Notes: generated by a model not told the origin, from the letters alone. Shown: positions 25,951 to 35,827, counted from the stretch's first letter. The stretch: DNA of 64,000 bases from Banduia mediterranea (GCF_031846245.1 NZ_JAVRIC010000001.1:62001-126000); one strand, 5' to 3'. Translations and numbers: made by a program.

Positions 25951-26970
25951 ATGAGCGCCACCTCCGCTGAGGTTTCGAACGCGGTGTCTCCCGGCGCGCA
26001 ATGGTCGTCGCGTCTGTCCGCCGAGATCGGCAAAGCGGTCCTTGGGCAGAGCCAGATCATCGAGCGTTTGCAGATCGCTTTGCTGACGGGTGGCCATGTC
26101 CTTCTGGAGGGTATGCCGGGGCTCGCCAAGACCCTGCTGGTCAAGTCGCTGGCGCAATCAATGGGCGTCTCCTTCGAGCGCGTTCAGTTCACGCCGGACC
26201 TTCTGCCCAGCGACATCGTCGGCACCATGGTGTATTCGCCGGGAGACGGTCGGTTCTCGCCGCATCTGGGGCCGATCTTCGCCAATCTCGTACTGGCCGA
26301 CGAAATCAACCGCTCGCCGGCCAAGGTGCAGAGTGCCTTGCTGGAAGCGATGCAAGAGCGTCAGGTCACCATCGGCGGTACCACCTATCCCTTGCCGAAG
26401 CCGTTTCTGGTCATGGCCACGCAGAACCCGGTCGAGCAGGAAGGGACCTATCCACTGCCCGAGGCGCAGCTCGACCGATTCCTGTTCAAGTTGCTGCTCG
26501 ACTACCCGGCCCTTGATGAGGAACTGGAAATGGTGCGGCGTTGGGGCAACGTCACATCGCAGCCGGCGCTGAGCGCCGTGGCCAGTGGCGAGCAGCTTCT
26601 GGAACTGCGAAAGGAGGTTGATGCGATTCATGTCGCCGAATCCATGCAAGGATACATGGTCGCTCTGGTGCGCGAGACGCGCACGATCGCCGCAAAGCGC
26701 GAGGAGACAGGCGCTGCGCCCAAGACCCTGGCTTTTGGTGCTTCGCCGCGCGCCTCGCTCAGCCTGTTCCAGGCGAGTCGTGCCCTGGCATGGATGCGCG
26801 GCAGCGACTTCGTTACCCCGGCCTTCGTCCAGGAGGTGTTCCTGGATGTGATGCGGCACCGTGTCGGTCTGACCTACGAGGCGGAGTCGCTCGGCATCAC
26901 CGCCGACGAGGTGCTCAGTGGAATTCTGAAGCAGACCGCCGTGCCCGAAAGCGGCGCCGTGGCCGGCTGA
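25951..26970 (+). CDS. MoxR family AAA+ ATPase
   Basis: 339 residues. Walker A is GMPGLAKT (~residue 55), Walker B LVLADEINRSPAKVQSALLEAMQE, sensor ATQNPVEQEGTYPLPEAQLDRF. MoxR ATPases work with von Willebrand factor A proteins as chaperones that mature or insert metal cofactors into partner enzymes. Here it is the first gene of a moxR-DUF58-VWA-M81-VWA-SH3 set under promoter S2, which makes the embedded metallopeptidase a possible client. Confidence 0.94.
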   Translation: MSATSAEVSNAVSPGAQWSSRLSAEIGKAVLGQSQIIERLQIALLTGGHVLLEGMPGLAKTLLVKSLAQSMGVSFERVQFTPDLLPSDIVGTMVYSPGDGRFSPHLGPIFANLVLADEINRSPAKVQSALLEAMQERQVTIGGTTYPLPKPFLVMATQNPVEQEGTYPLPEAQLDRFLFKLLLDYPALDEELEMVRRWGNVTSQPALSAVASGEQLLELRKEVDAIHVAESMQGYMVALVRETRTIAAKREETGAAPKTLAFGASPRASLSLFQASRALAWMRGSDFVTPAFVQEVFLDVMRHRVGLTYEAESLGITADEVLSGILKQTAVPESGAVAG

Positions 26971-26980
26971 TGCGTTTCGC

Positions 26981-27907
26981 ATGATTCGGAGTTCCACGAC
27001 GTCGACCGCGCCCTCGACCGTGTTGCCATCGGCACCGCGGACGGTACTGCGCAGGTTGGAGTGGCAGGTCCAGCACTCCGTGAACACCTCGCTCAGCGGC
27101 GACTACCGTTCCGCGTTTCGCGGGCGGGGCATGGAGTTCGACCAAGTCGTCAAGTACCAGTGGGGGGACGACCTGCGTTCCATCGACTGGAATGTCACCG
27201 CCCGGCTCGGTGAGCCCTACCGCAAGAAGTTCGTGGAGGAGCGTGAGCTTTCGCTGATTCTGGTGTTCGAGGATTCGCCGGTCCTGCAGTTCGGTTCCGG
27301 GCAGCGCACGCGGCGCGATTCGTTGCTGGAAGCCGCCGCATTGCTGATGCTGGTGAGCGCGACCAACCGCGATCGTGTTGGATTGTTCTATAGCTCGCCG
27401 GAGACATCCTGGTTCCAGCGGCCGCTGTCCGGCCGCAAGGCGATTCTGCGTCTGGCCATGCGGCTGCTGAGCCAGGCGCCGCCACCGCTGGATGTGTCGC
27501 CGTCGTGCGCCCTGCCTTGGCGGATGATCCGCCGAGCCGCGCCCAACGGCGGCGTGCTGCTCTGGTTCGGGCCGTTCGTGCCGACCGAGGCGCCCGAGGC
27601 TTGGCGCGGCCTGCAACAGCGCTGTCAGACGATCGGTGTCCGCGCCGACGATGTCTGGGATCTGGAGTTGCCACCCCGCACACGCTTGTCTGCCTACGAT
27701 CCCGTGGCCGGACAGCTGGTCAACATCGACACCGCCTCGCATGCGACCCGCGCCGCACATGCGCGCTGGAGCCGGTGGCGCGAGACTCATTTCACGCGCC
27801 TGTTCGCCGCGGTCGACCATCGCCTGATCATTCACAACGATGCCGATCCCCTGCAGGCGTTGATGGCCTATTTCCGTCAGCACGGGCGCGCAGGTCGCCG
27901 CGGATGA
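26981..27907 (+). CDS. DUF58 domain protein
   Basis: 308 residues. The DUF58 signature is complete: GRGMEFDQVVKYQWGDDLRSIDWNVTARLGEPYRKKFVEERELSLILVFEDS. DUF58 proteins are the standard partner encoded directly after moxR and contain a degenerate VWA-like fold. Unlike many DUF58 proteins, no N-terminal membrane helices are seen. It begins 11 bases past moxR with a weak RBS, so translation is probably coupled. Confidence 0.88.
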   Translation: MIRSSTTSTAPSTVLPSAPRTVLRRLEWQVQHSVNTSLSGDYRSAFRGRGMEFDQVVKYQWGDDLRSIDWNVTARLGEPYRKKFVEERELSLILVFEDSPVLQFGSGQRTRRDSLLEAAALLMLVSATNRDRVGLFYSSPETSWFQRPLSGRKAILRLAMRLLSQAPPPLDVSPSCALPWRMIRRAAPNGGVLLWFGPFVPTEAPEAWRGLQQRCQTIGVRADDVWDLELPPRTRLSAYDPVAGQLVNIDTASHATRAAHARWSRWRETHFTRLFAAVDHRLIIHNDADPLQALMAYFRQHGRAGRRG

Positions 27908-27926
27908 AGACCTCAAGGATCAGGGC

Positions 27927-28952
27927 ATGCTGAGCGGCTGGACCTTCCACGATCCACTGTACCTGTGGCTGCTCGGACTGCTGATGGTGGTCGCCGTGTT
28001 GCGGCGTCAGCGCAGCGTAACGGTGCTGATGGTGCCGGGCGCCGAGGAGTGGCAGGCCTCGACCGCGGCGAACTCGGCACCTTGGCCGGTTTTCTGCGCC
28101 TATGTCGGACTGGCCCTGCTGATCGTCGGTCTCGCCCGCCCGCAATACATGGAGCCGGATACGGATCACAAGCGCACCGGCTATGACTTCATCATCGCCA
28201 TCGATCTGTCCACCAGCATGTACGCCGAGGATTTCCAGCGCGGCGACACGATGACCAATCGTCTGCAGGCGATCAAGCCGATGATCTCCGCGTTCATCAA
28301 TCGCCGGCCGGATGATCGAATCGGTATCGTCACCTTTGGCGGGCGCGCCTATACCTTCGCGCCGCTGACCTTCGACCACGAGTGGCTGCGCAAGCAGACC
28401 GCGCGTCTGTCGATCGGCCTGATCGAGGACGGTACCGCCATCGGCGATGCGATCGGGGTGTCGCTGGCGCGTCTGCGCCAGGGCCAGCGGGATGACGATG
28501 CGGACAAGCGCGAAGGCGCATTCATCGTGCTGCTCACGGACGGCGCCAGCAACAAGGGTTCGCTCGATTCGCGTGCCGCGGCGCAACTCGCCGCAATCGA
28601 CGGCGTCATGGTCTACACCATCGGCGCCGGTGCCGAAGGCGACATTCCGATGCCGGTCTTCGACTATGCCGGCAATCGCATCGGTACCGAAATGCGGGCT
28701 TCCGAAATCGACACGCTGGCGCTACGCGACATCGCCGACACCACCGGCGGGCTGTTCTTCCGCGCCACCGATGAAAACGCCGTGGAGGATGCCTTCAGGG
28801 CGATCAATCAGGACAACAAGATCGAGTTCGACGCGCCGCCGCCCTTGATCAGCCACGAACTTTTTCACGTCTTTGTATTGCCCGGCATCGCGCTGCTGGG
28901 GCTCGCTCTGTTTGGCGCCGTGCGGCGATCGGACGACAGGGCCTCAACGTGA
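27927..28952 (+). CDS. VWA domain membrane protein, BatA-like
   Basis: 341 residues. Two hydrophobic segments near the N-terminus (PLYLWLLGLLMVVAVL and VFCAYVGLALLIVGLA) lead into a VWA domain with an intact MIDAS motif DLSTSMYAED (~residue 90) and the later VLLTDGASNKG. A C-terminal helix (FVLPGIALLGLALFGAV) anchors it. This matches BatA of MoxR-linked Bat operons. RBS aagg precedes the ATG. A 25-bp palindromic repeat begins over its stop codon region. Confidence 0.9.
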   Translation: MLSGWTFHDPLYLWLLGLLMVVAVLRRQRSVTVLMVPGAEEWQASTAANSAPWPVFCAYVGLALLIVGLARPQYMEPDTDHKRTGYDFIIAIDLSTSMYAEDFQRGDTMTNRLQAIKPMISAFINRRPDDRIGIVTFGGRAYTFAPLTFDHEWLRKQTARLSIGLIEDGTAIGDAIGVSLARLRQGQRDDDADKREGAFIVLLTDGASNKGSLDSRAAAQLAAIDGVMVYTIGAGAEGDIPMPVFDYAGNRIGTEMRASEIDTLALRDIADTTGGLFFRATDENAVEDAFRAINQDNKIEFDAPPPLISHELFHVFVLPGIALLGLALFGAVRRSDDRAST

Positions 28953-28973
28953 ATCACGCGCCGCGTGATGCCG
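28949..28973. repeat. 25-bp palindromic repeat (third, partial copy)
   Basis: Exact inverse copy of 17494-17518, the palindromic end of the ~149-bp dispersed repeat. It lies between the BatA-like gene and the first M81 gene. The related full copy at 37501 lies directly after the last M81 gene, so the repeats bracket the M81 set. Confidence 0.65.
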
Positions 28974-29017
28974 GAATTCGCCGGGTGCGGTAAAGCCATT
29001 CACATGAGGTTTCGTCC

Positions 29018-30634
29018 ATGACGATGTTGCGCCGTCGCTTCCTTGGGGCCCTGGGTCTGGGTGCTATGGTGTTCTTGATGTTCGGCCAAAGCGCCTGGGC
29101 AGCCGAAAAGCGGCCTTCGCCGACCAAGCCGGTTCGTATCGCGGTGATGCAGTTCATGCACGAAACGGTCACCTTCCTGCCGTTCGACACTGTCACCGAG
29201 GACTTCATCTACGAAGGCTCGCCCGCGCGTGGTGATGCGCTGCTGAGCGCGTCGAGCTATCACATCAGCCGGTCCTCCATGAGCGGCTTCGTCAAGGTGG
29301 CGCGCGAGCACGCCAATGTGGATCTGGTCGGCATCGAATCACCGCTGGGCTCGAAGAAGGGGTCCGGCTCCGGCTGGATCACCAAGGAAGCCTTCGAGCA
29401 TTTCGTCGACAAGATGGCGGCGGATCTGAAAGCCCAGGGCCCGTTCGACGGTGCCTACCTGTCGCTGCACGGCGCCATGGGCGTGCGCGGCGTGGCCAGG
29501 CCGGAAGCGGAGCTGGCGCGGCGGGTGCGCGAGGTGGTCGGTTCCAAGGCGATCATCGCCGGTACCTTCGACCCGCATGGCAATGAAGACGACGAATTCC
29601 TGCGTTATGCGGACCTTGCCTTCACGATCAAGTACTACCCGCACTACGACGGCTATCTGCAGGGCGAGCGCGCGGCGCGCACCTTGATCCGCTCGATTCG
29701 CGGCGACTACAGGCCGACCAGCGCCACCCGCAAGCCGCCGATCATCACCGCCTCGGTGCTGCAATGGACCGGTGCCTCGCCATGGATGGATCTGGTGCAG
29801 CGCGCGCTGACCTGGGAGGCGCGCGAGCCCGACGTCTACGTGAATTTCTACTACGGTTTCGCGTTCGCGGACGTGGTCGACGCCGGCATGGCGTTCCAGG
29901 TGATGACCAATGGTGGTCCGGAACTGGCCGAGCACATTGCCGACGACATGGCCAACACCGCGTGGCGCCTGCGCGACGAGCTGGTACACGGCACCACGGT
30001 CTATTCAATGGCCGAAGGCGTGCAGAAGGCCAAGGCGGCGGTGAAGGAGGCGCAGGTGCCGATCGTGTTCGCCGATCACAGCGATCGCACCGGCGCGGCC
30101 ACCTGGCTGCTCAGGCAGGTCATCGAGCAGAAGATGGGTCACACTTTGTTCGGCACCATCGCCGACGAAGACGTCATCGAGGCACTGCGCAAGCAGGGTG
30201 TGAAGCCGGGCGATGCCTTCGACATGGAGATCGGCGGCAAGCTCGATGTCTCTGCCGGCGAGCCGGTGCGCGTGGTCGGTACCGTCAACACCGTCAGTGG
30301 CGGGCTGGGGCGGGGCGCCGCCAAATCCCAGCTCTGGGTCAGCGTGAAGTTCGGTGATGGCAATGTGGTCATCATCAGCCCGCATCTGCATCAGAATCGC
30401 TGGCCCGAGGAATTCCTGGAGATCGGTATCAACCCGGCGGACTTCGAAGCGATCGCCATCAAGTCGCGCGTGCACTTCCGTCGCGGCTACTACGACAACG
30501 GTTATGCCAAGACCATCCTGCTGGTGGAACCCGAGCAGCCGTTCCTCGGAACCGTTCGCCTGGAAGCGCTGGATTACCAGCATCTCAAGCTCGATCACCT
30601 CTACCCGTACGGAAAGAACCTCAGCTACCCGTGA
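29018..30634 (+). CDS. M81 family (MlrC-like) metallopeptidase, Tat-exported, paralogue 1
   Basis: 538 residues. The N-terminus MLRRRFLGALGLGAMVF ending SAWA-AE is a twin-arginine signal peptide (RRxFL). M81 motifs follow in order: FMHETVTF, SLHGAMGVRG, GTFDPHGNEDD (usual family form DLHGN), YPHYDGY, ADHSDRTGAA and IKSRVHFRRGYYDNGY. M81 includes microcystinase C, a zinc enzyme acting on linear peptides with D-Glu links; most members are cytoplasmic and shorter, so export is unusual. It sits between the two VWA genes of the MoxR set. The last 57 residues differ from paralogue 2 at only three positions. Confidence 0.9.
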   Translation: MTMLRRRFLGALGLGAMVFLMFGQSAWAAEKRPSPTKPVRIAVMQFMHETVTFLPFDTVTEDFIYEGSPARGDALLSASSYHISRSSMSGFVKVAREHANVDLVGIESPLGSKKGSGSGWITKEAFEHFVDKMAADLKAQGPFDGAYLSLHGAMGVRGVARPEAELARRVREVVGSKAIIAGTFDPHGNEDDEFLRYADLAFTIKYYPHYDGYLQGERAARTLIRSIRGDYRPTSATRKPPIITASVLQWTGASPWMDLVQRALTWEAREPDVYVNFYYGFAFADVVDAGMAFQVMTNGGPELAEHIADDMANTAWRLRDELVHGTTVYSMAEGVQKAKAAVKEAQVPIVFADHSDRTGAATWLLRQVIEQKMGHTLFGTIADEDVIEALRKQGVKPGDAFDMEIGGKLDVSAGEPVRVVGTVNTVSGGLGRGAAKSQLWVSVKFGDGNVVIISPHLHQNRWPEEFLEIGINPADFEAIAIKSRVHFRRGYYDNGYAKTILLVEPEQPFLGTVRLEALDYQHLKLDHLYPYGKNLSYP

Positions 30635-30740
30635 GCATGCGCGAACCTTCCGTGACACCGAACAAATCGGGGCGGGCGCCGCCTGCCATGCGGGCGATGC
30701 GTAATGGCGGTCGCGTCCGCGCCAGTCTGGGGCCGGGCCG

Positions 30741-32546
30741 GTGAGTTGGGGCGCTCCATGGTGCTTGCTCGCGCTGATATTGCCGCTGCTCGGTGCCGTG
30801 GGCATCGTTCGCCTCATGCGCGCCGCACCGCGGCTGCAATGGCACGCGATCAAGCGGGTGGCGATTGCCGGTCAGCGTCTGCGCGCGGCGCAGTCTCAGC
30901 CGCGGCGCCCCGCGTTCATCACCTTGCTCGCGATCACGCTGGCATTGATCGCGGTGGCGAAGCCGCGTTGGGGCGAACAGAACCAGGAATCGTATACCCA
31001 CACGCGCGAAGTGATGATCGCGCTCGACCTGTCACGGAGCATGTTGACCGAGGATGTCGACCCTTCTCGGCTGGAACAGGCGCGCACGGTGACCGAGTCC
31101 CTGCTCGATGCGCTTAAAGGTGAACGGGTCGGGCTGATCGTCTTCGCCGGGACCGCCTTCGTTCAAGTGCCGCTGAGTTCCGACTACCAGATCATCCGTG
31201 AATTCCTGCCGCTGCTGGACCCCGATTACCTGCCGCAGGGCGGCTCGGACTACACCGGCATGCTCAATGCGGCCTTGGAAGGTTTTGGCGAAAACGAGGA
31301 CGCCGATCGCTATTTGATTGTTCTGAGTGACGGCGAAAGCACCACCGAAGGCTGGAACAAGCTGCTCGACAAGCTGACCGAACGCCAGATCCACGTGCTG
31401 TCGATGGGCGTCGGTACCGAAGAGGGCGGGTTCATCCCGGACGAATACGGCGGTTATCTTCAGGATGCCGATGGCGGTACGGTCCATTCCACCTTGATGC
31501 CGGCGACGTTGCAGACCCTGGCGCGGCGCACCAATGGTCGGTATCTGAACGCCAGCACGCTGGCGGACGTCGAACCCCTGCTTGCCGACACCGTGGAAAC
31601 CGGACGCAAAGGCCTGTTCGGGGGCGAAGTCAGCGGCACGCAGAAGGAACGCTTCCAGTGGCTGCTGCTGCCCGCAGTGCTGCTGGGGATGCTGGGCCTG
31701 GTTCGTGAATTCCGGCAGCGGCCACAGCCGCGCCAGATTCGCTTGCGCGGCGTTGACGCCAAAGCGGCGGCTTCGCGCCTGTCCGCGAGCGTCGCCGTGC
31801 TGGCCTGTCTGCTGTCGATGACGGCGCCGCCGGCAGTGCGCGCGCATTTCGATGCGGAAGCCGGTTTCGACGTACGCGAGGAATTCGACAGCAATCCGGT
31901 CGACCGCTTGCGCGCCATCGTCAGGCACCTTGGGGAATTCGACTACGACGCCTATGACCTGCGGCTGATGGTGGAGGCGACGATCAAGTACGGGCTGGAC
32001 GAGCAACGAACCGGATTGCTGCCGGCCGAGGGCGTGATTCGGGATGCGATCGAAGCCACCCGGCACGGTGAGCAGCTCGACTCCTCGATCGCCGATTGGG
32101 GGCTCTACCGTTCGCGCCTCACGGCGATGCTCGCGCCACCGGAATCGGAGCAGGCCGAGGCCGAGGCCGACGAGAAGCGCAAGGAGCTGATGGACGAGGA
32201 AGACAATCCTCCGGTCGTTACCGGGCAAAGCACGCAGCAGTCCGCAACCGACTCCTTCGGGCAGGGCGCTTCGACGAAAACCGATGCCGCGCTGGGTGAT
32301 CTGTCGCCGGGCGAAGACCCGGCCATCTCCAGGGGCAAAAAGCCGCCGCTGCCCAAGAGTGTGCGCAAGGCGGCCGCCATGCGTTCCAAGCCGGGAGGCG
32401 GTTCGGGGTCCAGCGTCGACCCGATTCTCGAATTCTCGAAGAAGCGAATGAAAGACGTGACGAGCAAGGATTCGCCGGGGCGCCTGCACCAGTTGTTGAG
32501 CGACGGGGCTCAGGAACAACGCGACACCAGCCAGAACGATTGGTAA
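30741..32546 (+). CDS. VWA domain membrane protein, BatB-like, with long polar tail
   Basis: 601 residues from a GTG at 30741. N-terminal helices (LLALILPLLGAVGIVRLM, ITLLAITLALIAVAKP), then a VWA domain with MIDAS DLSRSMLTED (~95) and LIVLSDGESTTEG. A second membrane segment (LLLPAVLLGMLGLV) is followed by a third hydrophobic stretch (SVAVLACLLSMTAPPAV-RA), which looks like an internal signal sequence joining a separate ~280-residue polar domain. That tail (FDAEAGFDVREEFDSNPVDRL, later acidic and Gly/Ser-rich) has no family I recognise. It may be a fusion of BatB with a periplasmic partner. Batwise gene order supports the assignment. Confidence 0.85.
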   Translation: MSWGAPWCLLALILPLLGAVGIVRLMRAAPRLQWHAIKRVAIAGQRLRAAQSQPRRPAFITLLAITLALIAVAKPRWGEQNQESYTHTREVMIALDLSRSMLTEDVDPSRLEQARTVTESLLDALKGERVGLIVFAGTAFVQVPLSSDYQIIREFLPLLDPDYLPQGGSDYTGMLNAALEGFGENEDADRYLIVLSDGESTTEGWNKLLDKLTERQIHVLSMGVGTEEGGFIPDEYGGYLQDADGGTVHSTLMPATLQTLARRTNGRYLNASTLADVEPLLADTVETGRKGLFGGEVSGTQKERFQWLLLPAVLLGMLGLVREFRQRPQPRQIRLRGVDAKAAASRLSASVAVLACLLSMTAPPAVRAHFDAEAGFDVREEFDSNPVDRLRAIVRHLGEFDYDAYDLRLMVEATIKYGLDEQRTGLLPAEGVIRDAIEATRHGEQLDSSIADWGLYRSRLTAMLAPPESEQAEAEADEKRKELMDEEDNPPVVTGQSTQQSATDSFGQGASTKTDAALGDLSPGEDPAISRGKKPPLPKSVRKAAAMRSKPGGGSGSSVDPILEFSKKRMKDVTSKDSPGRLHQLLSDGAQEQRDTSQNDW

Positions 32547-32563
32547 TGAGGTCAGGAACCGCA

Positions 32564-33970
32564 ATGAAGTCGATCGTCCGTGTTCGCCACCTCATGTGGG
32601 CAGCCCTGCTGCTGGCCGGAACGCTGTGTTCGATCGCTCAGCCGGTGCTGGCGATCCCCGCCGAGGAGGCGGCGGCCCCGCCGGAGCTGGTGGCGCCGTC
32701 GCCGATCCTCGAGCCACTGAAACCTGGGCAAAGTGGTGCGCTGCCCTGGGCGTTCAATCCCGTCTGGTTCCTGCTGCTCGGGCTGACATTACCGGCCGCG
32801 GTCTGGACAGGCCTGGCCTGGAAGCGTGCTTTCGATACCGACCCGGCGCGCTTGCGCCGCTCTGGCGTGCGTGACCTGCATCGCCTGATCGCGGAATTGC
32901 GACGCCCCGGCGTTTTCCCGCAGGCTCGCCATCTGTACCGGTGGATGGATGCCTCCGCAAGAGCATGGAACCTGCAGGTGTCCACCCCCACCGCCAGCGA
33001 AATCTCCAGCGCCGTATTCGAGCTGAGCCAGGACGCGGTCTGTAGCGGCCGATGGTATGCGCTGTGGTGTTCGACGGAACGCGGTCTTTTTTCGGCCGAG
33101 GCTGCATTGCCGAGCGATTGGCTGGAGCGCGCCGGTAGCGCCGCCGATGACATCGAGATGCCGCCGCGCGAGCATCGCCTACCCGACCGTCGTGCGCATT
33201 GGCTGCCGACGATGCAGACCTTGATGCTGGCGACCGTGCTCGGCTTTTCCGGCGCAGCGCGATCCGCCGAGATCCCGGTCGAGGATGCCCCGGTGGTCGA
33301 CTGGGCGCAGGTCCAGGCGCCGGCCCAGTCGGCGCTGCAAGCCGACTGGACGGACTGGGCCGCGCACGAGAATCTGGCGATGCTCAACATCGAACGGGAA
33401 AACTGGAACGTCGCCGTGGCGCATGGGACGGCCTCGTTCCTGCTGCATTCCTCGGCACCACACGCGCGCAACAATCTGCGCTTCGCGCTGGCGCAGACCG
33501 CGATGGCCGATCCGACGCTCAAACGCTTGTTCTTCGGCGCCTGGTATCAGCGGCTGCCTTCATGGCTCTCGGCCAGCGGATGGCAGCGTCTGGCGCTGCT
33601 GTCCGGCCTGCTGTTGGCGTTCGCGCTCGGTGTAGTCGTGATCGCGCTGTATCGGCCACGCCGACGCCTGCTGATCGGGCTCGGCGCTGGCGGCGGCGCG
33701 ACCGCCGTGCTGCTGCTGGCCGTCAGCGTGCTGTGCTGGAGCGCGTACGGCGACCTGCGGTACGTGGATGTCGGCATGGTCGTGCAGAAGGTCAAGCTGA
33801 GCCCGGAACCGACCGACCTGGTACCCGAGGAAGAAACCGCGCCCCTGGTGGCCGGTGCGGTGGTGAAGGTCTCGCGCTCGTTTCTGGGCTGGAAGCGGAT
33901 CGTTGCCAGCCAGGGGCCATCGGGTTGGGTTCGCGACAATGCGGTGATTCCGCTGTATGCCGATCGTTGA
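32564..33970 (+). CDS. BatD/BatE-like membrane protein with C-terminal SH3-like domain
   Basis: About 468 residues. Signal peptide (MWAALLLAGTLCSIAQPVLA), a helix at ~55-75 (FNPVWFLLLGLTLPAAVW), a weak TPR-like stretch (AHENLAMLNIERENWNVAVAHGTASFLL) and two later helices (LALLSGLLLAFALGVVVIALY, LGAGGGATAVLLLAVSVLCWSAYG). The C-terminus (GAVVKVSRSFLGWKRIVASQGPSGWVRDNAVIPL) is bacterial SH3-like, as in BatE proteins. It ends the MoxR/VWA set. Start chosen at 32564 for the agga RBS, 17 bases past the previous stop. Confidence 0.8.
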   Translation: MKSIVRVRHLMWAALLLAGTLCSIAQPVLAIPAEEAAAPPELVAPSPILEPLKPGQSGALPWAFNPVWFLLLGLTLPAAVWTGLAWKRAFDTDPARLRRSGVRDLHRLIAELRRPGVFPQARHLYRWMDASARAWNLQVSTPTASEISSAVFELSQDAVCSGRWYALWCSTERGLFSAEAALPSDWLERAGSAADDIEMPPREHRLPDRRAHWLPTMQTLMLATVLGFSGAARSAEIPVEDAPVVDWAQVQAPAQSALQADWTDWAAHENLAMLNIERENWNVAVAHGTASFLLHSSAPHARNNLRFALAQTAMADPTLKRLFFGAWYQRLPSWLSASGWQRLALLSGLLLAFALGVVVIALYRPRRRLLIGLGAGGGATAVLLLAVSVLCWSAYGDLRYVDVGMVVQKVKLSPEPTDLVPEEETAPLVAGAVVKVSRSFLGWKRIVASQGPSGWVRDNAVIPLYADR

Positions 33971-34040
33971 GCCTGATCGAGCGTCGCGCCGACATGTTCG
34001 AGCGAGGTTCGCCAGTGGCCGGAATTTGCGAGATGCCGAC

Positions 34041-34102
34041 ATAACCACGAGTTATACAGGCTCGCGATCAATTCATTGGCCGCTGCGGAACTCGCTCTAT
34101 AT
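34041..34102 (+). promoter_or_regulatory. Regulon promoter S3, towards M81 paralogues 2 and 3
   Basis: ATAAC-CACGA-GTTAT (34041-34055), 16 nt, TTCATTGG (34072-34079), TAT 22 nt after TTCATT (ctctatatgg). Starts ~165 bp before paralogue 2. Beyond the boxes, 'tcaattcatt' and 'atatggt' are shared with S2, so these two promoters may be duplicates. Confidence 0.85.
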
Positions 34103-34207
34103 GGTCTTAGTCGCTCTCGAAACCTGTAGCGAGACCGCCGTGGGACCCAGCGCAGCCAACAGCGGCCCGCAGGAATTCGAAGTCACTCAGACCAAGAGGA
34201 TGCATTC

Positions 34208-35827
34208 ATGAAGTTACCGCGCCGCACTCTACTCACGATGCTCTGTCTGGTGGTCGTCGGACTTTCGCCCTGGGGCTTCGGCGCGCAGGCCGCCGACAAG
34301 CGCATCAACGCCACCAAGCCGGTGCGCATCGCGGTCATGAAATTTTCGCACGAGACCGTGACCTTCCTGCCATACGACACCACCACCGACGACTTCATCT
34401 TCGAAGGCTCCCCGGCCCGTGGCGAGTCGCTGTTGAGCTCATCGCCGCAGGGCTACATCGGCGGTTTCGTGCAGGTCGCGCGCGAGCACGCCAATGTGGA
34501 GCTGGTCGGCATCGAATCACCGCTGGGTTCGAAGAAGGGTTCCGGCTCCGGCTGGATCACCAAGGAAGCCTTCGACTACTTCGTCGACAAGATGGTCGCC
34601 GACCTCAAGGCACAAGGTCCGTTCGACGGTGCCTATCTGTCCCTGCACGGCGCCATGGGCGTGCGCGGTGTGGCCAAGCCGGAAGCGGAGATCGCGCGGC
34701 GTGTGCGCGAAGCGATCGGGCCGAAGGCGATGATCGCCGGCACCTTCGATCCGCACGGTAATGAAGACGGCGAGTTCCTGCGCTACGCGGACCTCGCGTT
34801 CACCATCAAGTACTACCCGCATTACGACGGCTACCTGCAGGGCGAGCGCGCGGCACGCACCCTGATCCGTTCGATTCGTGGTGACTACAAGCCCACGACC
34901 GAATCGCGCAAGCCGCCGATCATCACCGCCTCGGTGCTGCAGTGGACCGGTGCCTCGCCGTGGATGGACCTGGTGCAGCGCGCCTTGACCTGGGAAGCGC
35001 GCGAACCCGATGTCTACGTGAATTTCTACTATGGCTTTGCATTTGCGGATGCCGTCGATGCCGGCATGGCGTTCCAGGTGATGACCAATGGTGATCCGGA
35101 ACTGGCCGAGCACATTGCCGACGACATGGCCAACACCGCCTGGCGCCTGCGCAAGGAGCTGGTCTACGGCACCAAGGTGCACAAGATGGCCGAAGGCATC
35201 GGTCTCGCCAAGAAGGCGGTCGAGGACGGCAAGGTGCCGGTGGTGCTGGCGGATCACAGCGACCGCTCGGGAGCCGCCACCTGGCTGCTGCAGCAGGTCA
35301 TCGAGCAGAAACTGAGCGGCGTGCTGATCGGCACCGTCGCGGACGAGGACGCCATCGAAACCCTGCGCAAGCAGGGCGTGAAGCCGGGCGATCCCTTCGA
35401 CATGAAAATCGGCGGTCGTCTTGATGTGTCGGCGGGAGATCCGGTGCGGGTGGTCGGCACCGTCAACACCGTGAGCGGCGGCATGGGGCGGCGGCGTGGT
35501 GGCACCAGCGCGACGGCGTCCCAGCTCTGGGTCAGCGTCAAGTTCGGTGACGGCAACGTGGTCGTCATCAGTCCGTACCTGCACCAGAACACCAATCCCG
35601 AGGCGTTTCTGGAGATCGGCATCAATCCTGCCGACTTCGACGTGATCGCGATCAAGTCGCGCGTGCATTTCCGGCGCGGCTACTACGACAACGGCTACGC
35701 CAGGACCATCCTGCTGGTCGAGCCGGAGCAGCCGTTCCTGGGCACGGTTCACCTCGAAGCGCTGGATTACCAGCACCTCAAGCTGGATCACCTGTATCCC
35801 TACGGCAAGAACCTCACCTATCCCTAG
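34208..35827 (+). CDS. M81 family (MlrC-like) metallopeptidase, Tat-exported, paralogue 2
   Basis: 539 residues. Signal peptide MKLPRRTLLTMLCLVVVGL ending GAQA-AD carries the twin arginines. Family motifs: KFSHETVTF, SLHGAMGVRG, GTFDPHGNEDG, YPHYDGY, ADHSDRSGAA and IKSRVHFRRGY; all metal-site residues seen in paralogue 1 are kept. It differs by a small Arg/Gly-rich insertion before SQLWVSVKFGDGN. First gene after S3, 60 bp ahead of paralogue 3. Substrate inferred only from context: a peptide or polymer with D-Glu or gamma links. Confidence 0.9.
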   Translation: MKLPRRTLLTMLCLVVVGLSPWGFGAQAADKRINATKPVRIAVMKFSHETVTFLPYDTTTDDFIFEGSPARGESLLSSSPQGYIGGFVQVAREHANVELVGIESPLGSKKGSGSGWITKEAFDYFVDKMVADLKAQGPFDGAYLSLHGAMGVRGVAKPEAEIARRVREAIGPKAMIAGTFDPHGNEDGEFLRYADLAFTIKYYPHYDGYLQGERAARTLIRSIRGDYKPTTESRKPPIITASVLQWTGASPWMDLVQRALTWEAREPDVYVNFYYGFAFADAVDAGMAFQVMTNGDPELAEHIADDMANTAWRLRKELVYGTKVHKMAEGIGLAKKAVEDGKVPVVLADHSDRSGAATWLLQQVIEQKLSGVLIGTVADEDAIETLRKQGVKPGDPFDMKIGGRLDVSAGDPVRVVGTVNTVSGGMGRRRGGTSATASQLWVSVKFGDGNVVVISPYLHQNTNPEAFLEIGINPADFDVIAIKSRVHFRRGYYDNGYARTILLVEPEQPFLGTVHLEALDYQHLKLDHLYPYGKNLTYP

